DNA of 13,979 nt from Chitinophagaceae bacterium (lineage in GTDB: Bacteria > Bacteroidota > Bacteroidia > Chitinophagales > Chitinophagaceae): NCBI GenBank assembly GCA_947481355.1, contig CANKGM010000027.1, positions 1-13,979 of the forward strand, in the 5' to 3' direction. The notes beneath the pieces were generated by a model. It was given only the letters and a program-made list of their open reading frames with translations, was not told where the DNA came from and did no database searches. The first letter of the stretch is position 1. Each line of letters begins with the position of its first letter. A program made the translations under genes and the position numbers. Below are positions 1 through 7,133 of this stretch, in pieces.

Positions 1-1823
1 GAAGTGAGTTTTTTAAGAAACTCTTGCTCTTTTTCGATATTACGTCGAATCATTTTAATCTTTGCTCCATCTGCAAGAATAATAGTGTCTTTGTCGTCAT
101 GTTTCACATCATACCCCTGATATAAGAAGACAGGAACAAAAACCAAATAATCATTTTTTTCTTCTAAGAGCAATCTTAATTCGGGGTTGCCTTCAAATAA
201 ATTACTTAGCAATGATTTATCGAAATCTACTTTATATTTTCTAGCAAAAGGAAGCACACTTGATTCTAGATATATAGGCCAAGCAGATTGAGATACCTTT
301 TGATTTTTCTCAACAAGAAATGGTGATATAGATTGAAAATCTTCAATTGTATTCCAATTATATAATGTATTATTAAATAACGCTACAAGAGATGGACTCC
401 ATTCATTATCATTAAACTCTATATCCCATTCCCTTACAATTACTTTTGGTAAAATCTCTACTTGTTTTTTATCCGGTGAAATCTGCAATGCTGGAAGCAT
501 TCCATCAACCCCAATAGTCACTTTCTGTAAATTAGACGTAGTAAATGTTTTTCCTGCAGGTAACAAAAGGAATGGAGTTCCTTCGGCATTTTCAGAAAAT
601 AATTTTACAAGTTTAGGATAAAGATATTCATCAATTAAACTTGTAGTCTCTACAGGGAATCCCTCATCCTCAGCATGTATGACATTTTCCCAAATACCAG
701 AAAATGGAGAATTTCTATTTAAATATTTATCAATTTCTACTGGCTGTAATTTTCTTACCGAATTAAGTAACGAAATTTCCTCGGTTTTCATCCCACTTGT
801 AGGAACGTATTTAACAAGATCTAACTTTTGAACTTTCCCTACAAAAACTTCATTTTCTTCATCAAATTCACCCGAAACAAGTTCAACACCAAAGCCTGGA
901 TATTTCTTAGGCATTTCAACAAATACAACTCCAAGTCGTTGACTATTTGGTTCAGGAGCTTTCTCAATAATTACTTCAGGTTCTTTAATTTCCTGTCTAG
1001 CATACGTTTTAGGTTCTTCAACTGGTGTAGAAACCCGCTTGACTGTTGGATCTAATACACGTAAAAAAGGCTTACCATCTTTATAGGTAAATTCAAATTT
1101 TTTCTCCCAATCAGGTTCGGCCATGCTGTAGCCATATATTCCGAGAAGTTTATTTTTTTCTTTATCAAAATTTCGAATTGAATCAAAATAATGTGCCCCA
1201 AATGAATTAATCAATTGCAGAAAAAGAGCAGTCTTATGTATACACAAAGGATGATTTACTTCCTCGCACTTACATGATGTATCAAAATTCCTTTCTTGGT
1301 TACGTTGGATGACCAATGGAAATATCTCACCATCAATATCAAATTTGGCTTCAACACGCTCATCCTTAGCACTTATAATTGTAGCCTTACCTCTTCGAAG
1401 AATTGCATCAGCTTTCTCACCGGCATCCTGAGCAGATAAGAGTCGAATTGTTTTTAATTCTATACTCTTCATTTTGATAACCGTATGCTTTTGATCATAT
1501 CGCATAATTCGATCACCAAGCATATTTTTATCGACTAGATCCTGAAGCTGAAGTAGCGCTGCTGCTTCGTGTCTGCAAATATCTCCTAGGTTATAAGGGC
1601 AGGAACAACGAAGAGACATTGCACGTGCGTCTTTATATTTTTGTACATGCACCTTATATGATGTACTGTAGTTATCATCTTTTACTCGAAAAGTTACTGA
1701 ACCCATCAAGTCATCATGCTCAATGAATTCTACATATCCAATCGCATGAATTTTCTTTCCACGACGGATAACTTCGTCCGTTCCGTTATTGTATACAAAT
1801 TTCAGTAAATGCGAAAGGGACAT
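1..1823 (-). CDS. N-terminal part of a SWIM-zinc-finger protein, probably a SNF2-family helicase (runs off the window)
   Basis: The frame is open without a stop from the ATG at 1823 to the window edge, 607 codons, so the C-terminus is missing. Two SWIM-type zinc motifs of identical spacing (CxC-x7-CxH) are visible: C73, C75, C83, H85 within CSCPYNLGDICRH, and C184, C186, C194, H196 within CKCEEVNHPLCIH. The rest of the visible part is a mixed region without a recognisable catalytic motif, ending in a charged stretch (RRNIEKEQEFLKKL). In Bacteroidota, proteins that begin this way usually carry a C-terminal SNF2-type DEAD/DEAH ATPase of about 450-500 residues. That domain would lie outside the window, so the helicase part is inference, while the SWIM motifs are seen directly. 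SWIM motifs are thought to bind DNA or protein. No earlier in-frame ATG exists before an upstream stop (TGA at 1913-1911). The gene follows the dehydratase by 151 bp on the same strand and may have its own promoter. Confidence 0.8.
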   Translation of the reverse strand, partial: MSLSHLLKFVYNNGTDEVIRRGKKIHAIGYVEFIEHDDLMGSVTFRVKDDNYSTSYKVHVQKYKDARAMSLRCSCPYNLGDICRHEAAALLQLQDLVDKNMLGDRIMRYDQKHTVIKMKSIELKTIRLLSAQDAGEKADAILRRGKATIISAKDERVEAKFDIDGEIFPLVIQRNQERNFDTSCKCEEVNHPLCIHKTALFLQLINSFGAHYFDSIRNFDKEKNKLLGIYGYSMAEPDWEKKFEFTYKDGKPFLRVLDPTVKRVSTPVEEPKTYARQEIKEPEVIIEKAPEPNSQRLGVVFVEMPKKYPGFGVELVSGEFDEENEVFVGKVQKLDLVKYVPTSGMKTEEISLLNSVRKLQPVEIDKYLNRNSPFSGIWENVIHAEDEGFPVETTSLIDEYLYPKLVKLFSENAEGTPFLLLPAGKTFTTSNLQKVTIGVDGMLPALQISPDKKQVEILPKVIVREWDIEFNDNEWSPSLVALFNNTLYNWNTIEDFQSISPFLVEKNQKVSQSAWPIYLESSVLPFARKYKVDFDKSLLSNLFEGNPELRLLLEEKNDYLVFVPVFLYQGYDVKHDDKDTIILADGAKIKMIRRNIEKEQEFLKKLT

Positions 1824-1844
1824 ATTTTTTTCACGGTTAATCTG

Positions 1845-1852
1845 CGAAATTA
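1845..1852 (-). promoter_or_regulatory. Possible Bacteroidota -7 element for the SWIM/SNF2 gene
   Basis: On the minus strand this reads TAATTTCG, one base off the Bacteroidota consensus TAnnTTTG. It lies 21 bp upstream of the ATG at 1823, which would leave a very short leader. No convincing TTG element is present at the expected distance upstream. A single near-match in AT-rich DNA is weak evidence. Confidence 0.35.
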
Positions 1853-1974
1853 ACGGAAAAGAAGCGCTATAACATGAACAGGAAAGAATAAATATTCGAT
1901 AGCCTATGCTTCAGGAAAAGTGTAAATAAAATAGTATATTCGTAGGCTTGCTTTAACTACTCTAGTTGCAATCG

Positions 1975-3690
1975 TTAATGAGAATCTCTTGTCACGTTGC
2001 TACCCGAACTCCCCTTCAAGAAATCCATATCTGCACCGAGATGAGCTTGTTCAACATGTTTTTGATATAAATGAACATAGCCACGATCTGCTAAATGATA
2101 GCTAGGAGTCCAATTTGCCTTTCGCTTTTCAATTTCTTCTTCTGATACCAATAACTGAAGACTTCTATTTTTAACATCCAATGAGATTAAATCACCATCT
2201 TGAACCACTGCAAGAAGCCCGCCTTTAGCTGCTTCTGGGGATACATGCAATACAACGGTACCAAATCCAGTTCCGCTCATTCTACCATCAGATATACGGA
2301 CCATATCGATCAATCCTTTTTCTAATAATTTTTTGGGAATCCCCATATTACCCACTTCAGGCATACCTGGATAGCCAACAGGACCAACATTTTTCAATAC
2401 CATCACAGAAGTTTCATCAATATCTAATGCTGGATCATCAATGCGCTTATGGTAGTCTTCAATATTTTCAAAAACAACGGCACGCCCTGTATGGCACATC
2501 AGATGAGGGCTAGCCGCACTTGGTTTAATGACTGCTCCATTTTCACAGAGATTACCCCTTAAGATAGCCAAGCCTGTTTCAGTTTTAAACGGATTGCTTA
2601 AATCAGTGATAACATCCTTATTGTACGAAACAGCTTCTTTGTAATTTTCTTTTACCGTTTTGCCATTAGCCGTAATAAGATCAGTGTGCAAAATAGTTTC
2701 AAGTGCTTTCATCACAACAGGAAGTCCTCCAGCATAATAGAAATCCTCCATAAAGTAACTTCCTGAAGGCTGAAGGTTGACTAGTAAAGGAATGTCTTTT
2801 GAGAACATATGAAAATCTTCAAGTGTAAGATTCACTCCAATTCTATTTGCGATAGCGAGAAGGTGTATAACAAAATTAGTTGACCCACCGATTGCGGCAT
2901 TTACCTTAATGGCATTTTCGAATGCCTCTCTAGTTAATAAATCAGAAAGTTTAAGGTCTTCTTTAACCATTTCTACAATGCGCATTCCAGAATATTGTGC
3001 AAATACTTTTCTACGGCTGTCTGCAGCAGGTATTGCAGCATTTGTTGGTAAGGTCAAGCCAAGGGATTCAACCATACATGCCATGGTTGATGCAGTACCC
3101 ATCACTGCACAATGTCCTGCGCTTCGGCACATACACGCTTCTGAAACTGTGAGTTGCTCTTGCGTCATTTCACCACTTCTAACAGCATCATTAAAACGCC
3201 AAATATCGCTTGTTCCAATATTTTTTCCTTCATATCTACCCGTAAGCATTGGGCCTCCAGATACCACGAGGGTTGGAATATTTACACTGCAAGCCCCCAT
3301 AACTAATGAAGGTGTTGTTTTATCACATCCACACAATAAGATGACCCCATCTATCGGATTAGCTCGAATAGATTCTTCTACATCCATACTCGCCAAATTT
3401 CTATAAAGCATGGCTGTTGGCTTAATGAGTGTTTCGCCAAGGGACATGACAGGAAACTCAACAGGGAAGCCCCCTGCAGCAATTACTCCTTTTTTAACTG
3501 ATTCAGCAAGTTCACGAAAATGTGCATTGCATGGTGTAAGCTCACTCCATGTATTACAGATGCCTATGACAGGTTTGCCACGAAATTCTTCATCTGGAAT
3601 GCCCTGATTTTTCATCCAAGCACGGTAAATGAACCCATCCTTTCCGGTTCTGCCAAACCATCCCTGGCTTCTCAGTGATGAACTGCTCAT
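1975..3690 (-). CDS. IlvD/Edd-family dehydratase, sugar-acid (L-arabinonate/D-xylonate) type
   Basis: This is a 571-residue cytoplasmic iron-sulfur, magnesium-dependent dehydratase that removes water from a polyhydroxy acid to give a 2-keto-3-deoxy acid. The family's cluster ligands are visible: C54 in ELTPCNAH, C122 in GCDKTTP and C195 in SAGHCAVMGT. K124, the lysine usually carbamylated for Mg2+ binding, follows C122. The catalytic serine is about S472 in DGRMSGTGFG. The spacing matches structurally known L-arabinonate dehydratase. The phrases MKNQG, NTWSELTPCNAHFR and the C-terminal RDSH also favour the sugar-acid branch over true dihydroxy-acid dehydratase of branched-chain amino-acid synthesis, although pipelines often label such proteins ilvD. 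The exact substrate cannot be read from sequence. It starts 27 bp after the ComB-type phosphatase and is probably the last gene of that operon. No other sugar-acid pathway enzyme is in the window. Confidence 0.9.
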   Translation of the reverse strand: MSSSSLRSQGWFGRTGKDGFIYRAWMKNQGIPDEEFRGKPVIGICNTWSELTPCNAHFRELAESVKKGVIAAGGFPVEFPVMSLGETLIKPTAMLYRNLASMDVEESIRANPIDGVILLCGCDKTTPSLVMGACSVNIPTLVVSGGPMLTGRYEGKNIGTSDIWRFNDAVRSGEMTQEQLTVSEACMCRSAGHCAVMGTASTMACMVESLGLTLPTNAAIPAADSRRKVFAQYSGMRIVEMVKEDLKLSDLLTREAFENAIKVNAAIGGSTNFVIHLLAIANRIGVNLTLEDFHMFSKDIPLLVNLQPSGSYFMEDFYYAGGLPVVMKALETILHTDLITANGKTVKENYKEAVSYNKDVITDLSNPFKTETGLAILRGNLCENGAVIKPSAASPHLMCHTGRAVVFENIEDYHKRIDDPALDIDETSVMVLKNVGPVGYPGMPEVGNMGIPKKLLEKGLIDMVRISDGRMSGTGFGTVVLHVSPEAAKGGLLAVVQDGDLISLDVKNRSLQLLVSEEEIEKRKANWTPSYHLADRGYVHLYQKHVEQAHLGADMDFLKGSSGSNVTRDSH

Positions 3691-3717
3691 AAAAATTTAT
3701 TTGAATCAATGTACAAT

Positions 3718-4449
3718 TTATGCCACAACTAAACGGTCGCCTTTGAAGATAGGCAAAACATTGGCATTATCTTCTGTAAGACAGTAACGAATATCTTTTT
3801 CAAGATTATAATTCATTAGTCTGTGGTAATGTGTTGCCCCATTTTTTTTCATAAATTCAAAACGGTCTGCACCTGCATCATGATATAAATTTTCTGCCAT
3901 TTTAGAAGAATCACACTGCATACTAAAATGATCTTTAATCCTTGCAATAACTGCTCCAGCATACAATGTATCTTCTATATTAACTCGATCTTTCCAAGCG
4001 GAACAACCGAATAAAACATCTTTTCCTGAAAGAATAAGATGATCGCATACTGCGGAAATATTAGGGAATGACCCAGTTATGATTTCTGGTGCTCCTTGAT
4101 CCAATGCCATATGCAATAACTTGGTTCCATTAGTTGTGGTTAAGACAAGCACCTTATTTTCTACAAACGACCTGGGGTATTCAAAAGGAGAATTACCATA
4201 ATGCAACCCTTCAGCAATACGACCATCTCGCTCACCTGCCGTAATGCCTCCAATTGCTGCACCAAGTTCAATACATTGAGCAACTGATGAAACAGGTATG
4301 ACAGATTCTGCTCCATTATATAATGCTGTTGCAATGGTAGATGTAGCTCTCAAAACATCTATGATGACAACCACACTGTTGCTAATATCATATAAATTAA
4401 GCAGAGCAGGAGAAAGACAAGTATATAAGTTTCTTTGTTCTAATGACAT
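3718..4449 (-). CDS. comB: 2-phosphosulfolactate phosphatase (ComB family)
   Basis: This 243-residue protein matches the ComB family along its length. Conserved blocks are IIDVLRATST (29-38, with D31 and R34), GERDG (72-76), GNSPFE (85-90), TTTNGT (104-109) and CSAWKDRVNIEDTLYAG (149-165, with acidic E159 and D160). The characterised reaction is Mg2+-dependent removal of phosphate from 2-phospho-3-sulfolactate to give 3-sulfolactate, a step of coenzyme M synthesis in methanogens. Bacteroidota are not known to make coenzyme M, so the physiological substrate here is open; another sulfonate or a different 2-phospho acid is possible. The gene lies 8 bp behind gcvT and 27 bp ahead of the dehydratase, which points to one transcript. 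There is no signal peptide or membrane segment. Family assignment is firm; function in this organism is not. Confidence 0.9.
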   Translation of the reverse strand: MSLEQRNLYTCLSPALLNLYDISNSVVVIIDVLRATSTIATALYNGAESVIPVSSVAQCIELGAAIGGITAGERDGRIAEGLHYGNSPFEYPRSFVENKVLVLTTTNGTKLLHMALDQGAPEIITGSFPNISAVCDHLILSGKDVLFGCSAWKDRVNIEDTLYAGAVIARIKDHFSMQCDSSKMAENLYHDAGADRFEFMKKNGATHYHRLMNYNLEKDIRYCLTEDNANVLPIFKGDRLVVA

Positions 4450-4457
4450 TAGTAGAC

Positions 4458-5546
4458 TTATTTTACAAATGGGAATTGCACAACTGAAGCTTTAATAAGC
4501 TTATCTCGGATGTCTATGTAAATAGTGGAACCTATAGCTGAGTATGTTGACATAACATACCCCATACCTATACCAATATTAAGCGAAGGAGATTGGGTTC
4601 CAGATGTTACATGACCTATTAGATTTCCTTCAGCATCCCGAATTTTATAATCATGCCTCGGGATACCTCTTTCAATCATTTCAAATCCTACTAGCTTTTT
4701 TTCAACTCCCGTTTCCTTTTGTCTCTTAAGTAGTTCAGAAGCTGTAAACTCTTTACTAAATTTTGTAATCCATCCAAGACCTGCTTCAATGGGTGTTGTG
4801 AAATCATTAATATCATTGCCATATAAACAATATCCCTTTTCCAATCTTAAGGTATCACGAGCTCCTAAGCCAACTGGCTTAATGCCTGCTGCAACACCCG
4901 CTTCAAAAATAGCATTCCAAATTTTGACTGCATTATCTCCTTCATCTTCAAAATATATTTCAACGCCACCTGCGCCAGTATAGCCAGTAGCACTCACCAA
5001 TACATTTTCAACACCCGCAAACTTTCCTTTTGCAAAGGTGTAATACTTCATATGAATAAGATCTAAATCAGTTAGTGATTGAAGAATTTTAGTTGCATTG
5101 GGACCTTGAATAGCCAACAGACATGTTTTATCTGAAATATTATGCATCTCTACTTGCTTGGTATTGAAATGGGTAAACCATTGCCAGTCTTTTTCAATAT
5201 TAGAAGCATTTACTACAATCATGTAGACCTTATTTACCTCTATACAATAAACAAGCATATCATCTACAATGCCACCATTTTCATTAACCAACGCACTATA
5301 CTGAGCTTGTCCATTCATTAATTTAGATGAATCATTAGATCCTAAACGTTGAATTAACTCAAGAGCGTGCTCTCCTTTAAGAATAAACTCACCCATATGG
5401 CTAACGTCAAATACACCAGCATTATTTCTCACTGCATGATGCTCATCATTTATGCCGGTATACGATATGGGCATATTGTACCCAGCGAACTCTGCCATCT
5501 TTGCGCCTAACGCTTGATGCAAGTGTGTAAAAGGAGTAGATTTCAT
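4458..5546 (-). CDS. gcvT: Aminomethyltransferase, glycine cleavage system T protein
   Basis: The T protein releases ammonia from the aminomethyl-lipoyl H protein and passes the methylene group to tetrahydrofolate in the cytoplasm. From the ATG at 5546 the protein is 362 residues, the normal family length, and begins MKSTPFTHLH like typical GcvT. Visible family blocks are FAGYNMPISY (20-29), GGIVDDMLVY (91-100, holding the catalytic Asp at D95 or D96), TGYTGAGGVE (188-197), GARDTLRLE (228-236) and GHVTSGTQSPSL (311-322). An in-frame ATG at 5564 would add six residues (MPIFAS), but it lies upstream of the -7 element at 5552-5559, so that promoter could not express it. gcvT is first in a probable operon with comB (8-bp gap) and the dehydratase. 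The partner genes gcvP and gcvH are not in the window, as is common in Bacteroidota. Confidence 0.95.
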   Translation of the reverse strand: MKSTPFTHLHQALGAKMAEFAGYNMPISYTGINDEHHAVRNNAGVFDVSHMGEFILKGEHALELIQRLGSNDSSKLMNGQAQYSALVNENGGIVDDMLVYCIEVNKVYMIVVNASNIEKDWQWFTHFNTKQVEMHNISDKTCLLAIQGPNATKILQSLTDLDLIHMKYYTFAKGKFAGVENVLVSATGYTGAGGVEIYFEDEGDNAVKIWNAIFEAGVAAGIKPVGLGARDTLRLEKGYCLYGNDINDFTTPIEAGLGWITKFSKEFTASELLKRQKETGVEKKLVGFEMIERGIPRHDYKIRDAEGNLIGHVTSGTQSPSLNIGIGMGYVMSTYSAIGSTIYIDIRDKLIKASVVQFPFVK

Positions 5547-5551
5547 GGATG

Positions 5552-5559
5552 CAAATATA
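5552..5559 (-). promoter_or_regulatory. Bacteroidota -7 promoter element of the gcvT operon
   Basis: The minus strand reads TATATTTG, a perfect match to the Bacteroidota housekeeping consensus TAnnTTTG. Only five bases (CATCC) separate it from the ATG at 5546, so the transcript would start at or within a few bases of the start codon and be leaderless or nearly so. No clear TTG element is seen about 20 bp further upstream. The element also decides the gcvT start. Confidence 0.65.
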
Positions 5560-5676
5560 GGCAATAGGGAAATAGGTTTTGCTCTTAAGCAGTTCTACAA
5601 AATATTGATTTAAATAATTATGCTACTTATAAATAGTAATAAACTTTTACCCTTTCTGATATATATATAAAATTAT

Positions 5677-5707
5677 AAAGCCCCACTCATTTTACTGAGT
5701 GGGGCTT
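5677..5707 (-). terminator. Intrinsic terminator after the susC/susD pair
   Basis: A perfect 13-bp stem (AAAGCCCCACTCA against TGAGTGGGGCTTT) encloses a 6-nt loop, 18 bp beyond the susD stop codon. Reading the minus strand, the stem is followed by an A/T-only tract (ATAATTTTATATATATAT). The GC-rich core and the position make this a convincing Rho-independent terminator. It separates susCD from the gcvT operon. Because the stem is symmetric with A/T-rich ends, it could act on either strand, but only minus-strand genes are present here. Confidence 0.92.
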
Positions 5708-5725
5708 TGCTAACATTAAACTAAT

Positions 5726-7114
5726 CTAGTAGCCTTGATTTTGTGTAAGATTCTTATTTACATCCATTTCACGTTGTGGAATTGGCAATATCAACGTAGG
5801 AGAATTCCATGGAGTAAGCCCTACAGTTCTTTGAAGCCTCTTAGCTTCGGGTAAATAATTTCCTTCGAAAGCCAACTCTACCATCTTTTCATGCAATACA
5901 TCATCCAATGTAACTTCTACAAGTGGTGCTAGCCCAGCTCTTGCTCTAATAGCATTTATATCATCTACAGGATCTGCCCCAATCATTGTTGCTTCCCTAA
6001 CATTTGCTTCCGCACGAATTAGGTAAAGCTCTGCTAATCGAATAACGGGTACATCACCATATTGATCTAAGTGCTTTTGAGTATACCTAGCGCCACCACT
6101 TTCTACAAAGAAGGTAGAACGTAAATCACCAACCTCATATATATCCATATGGGCATCTTTAACTTTGCAATCACTTCTACCAGCAGTTCCAGGTATATCA
6201 CTGATGGTTCTACCAAAATAAGTGTTCAATGAATTTGTTCCATCCTGTGTAGTAACCTTTATTGAAAAAATATACTCATCAGGAGTCTGACCTCCTCCAT
6301 ATATATAGGTGAACCAAAGATTCTCAAATGATGGGTTAAGTTCAATACCACTACCTTCAATTACTCTATCAGCTGCATCCCTTGCATCAGCATACATACC
6401 TAAAGTCAAATATACTTTTGCAGATTGTGCAGCAGCAGCCCATTTAGTTGCATACCTAGAATTTGATTCTGGTAATAACTGTTCTGCTCTAGACAAATCA
6501 GCAACTACTTGATCATATACTTGCTTAACAGAACTCCTACTTGGGTAATCCGCTTCTGTAATTGGATTTGATGTTGGCTTAAGAACAAGTGGTACGCCAG
6601 GATTAGAATTTGCATCCCCATCGCCAATTGCTTTTGCATATAGCCTAACCAATTCAAAATAGATAGAAGCCCTCAAAAACAATGCTTCCCCTTCAACCCT
6701 ACTTTTATTCTCAGGAGAAGAAGTGACCTTCTCTAAGTTTGCAAGTACATGGTTACATCTATTGATGGTATTGTATGCACTGCCCCAAGTAGCTTCTGCA
6801 AAAGAGTTATTTGATGTCATCTCACCTCTATAAGCTTGATCTAAGCCAGCAAAAGTACCTGTGAACCTAATGTTAGTCGAATTACCAATAATTTCATTCA
6901 ACACCATGATATCACCTCCATATAAAGAGCTAGTTTGAATACCATCATAACAACCAATCAACGTTGAGGACACAGCATTTTCATCTGTCATCGCTTTTTC
7001 AGCTGCAATACTTTGTGTAGGGAAAATATCCAATTGCTTTTCACAGCTAGCAAAACCAATTGCAGCAATGAACAAGGGAAGGATATGATTTGATATAGAT
7101 TTATATATTTTCAT
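5726..7114 (-). CDS. SusD/RagB-family outer-membrane nutrient-binding lipoprotein
   Basis: This 462-residue surface lipoprotein is the substrate-binding lid partner of the SusC channel encoded just upstream. The N-terminus is a lipoprotein signal peptide with lipobox FAS-C, so the mature protein begins at C24 (CEKQLDIFPTQS). The next part has the usual SusD wording (AISSTLIGCYDGIQ-like block, then a TPR-like helical region with NRCNHVLANLEKV and GEALFLRASIYFELVRLYA). The C-terminal block contains VIRLAELYLIRAEANVR, INAIRARAGLAPL and LAFEGNYLPEAKRLQR, the family signature. The protein ends NLTQNQGY. Length is at the short end of the family range. It starts 19 bp after the susC stop, and a strong terminator follows. 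The ligand cannot be predicted from the sequence, and no carbohydrate-active enzyme or sulfatase lies beside it. Confidence 0.95.
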   Translation of the reverse strand: MKIYKSISNHILPLFIAAIGFASCEKQLDIFPTQSIAAEKAMTDENAVSSTLIGCYDGIQTSSLYGGDIMVLNEIIGNSTNIRFTGTFAGLDQAYRGEMTSNNSFAEATWGSAYNTINRCNHVLANLEKVTSSPENKSRVEGEALFLRASIYFELVRLYAKAIGDGDANSNPGVPLVLKPTSNPITEADYPSRSSVKQVYDQVVADLSRAEQLLPESNSRYATKWAAAAQSAKVYLTLGMYADARDAADRVIEGSGIELNPSFENLWFTYIYGGGQTPDEYIFSIKVTTQDGTNSLNTYFGRTISDIPGTAGRSDCKVKDAHMDIYEVGDLRSTFFVESGGARYTQKHLDQYGDVPVIRLAELYLIRAEANVREATMIGADPVDDINAIRARAGLAPLVEVTLDDVLHEKMVELAFEGNYLPEAKRLQRTVGLTPWNSPTLILPIPQREMDVNKNLTQNQGY

Positions 7115-7133
7115 GTTATAGTCTTTGATTGTA

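Noticed and set aside
828..1055. Plus-strand 75-codon frame rich in Phe and Asn
   Set aside because: It is antisense to the continuous SWIM/SNF2 coding frame; its composition is that of reversed A/T-rich codons.
1955..1967. Small hairpin AACTA-CTC-TAGTT after the dehydratase gene as a terminator
   Set aside because: The stem is only 5 bp, A/T-rich, and no U tract follows on the minus strand.
2909..3607. Plus-strand open frames of 165 and 65 codons within the dehydratase gene
   Set aside because: They are antisense to a strongly conserved gene, resemble no family, and arise from its codon pattern.
5547..5564. Upstream ATG start of gcvT at 5564
   Set aside because: It lies before the -7 element, and the added residues MPIFAS are not typical of the family; 5546 is preferred.
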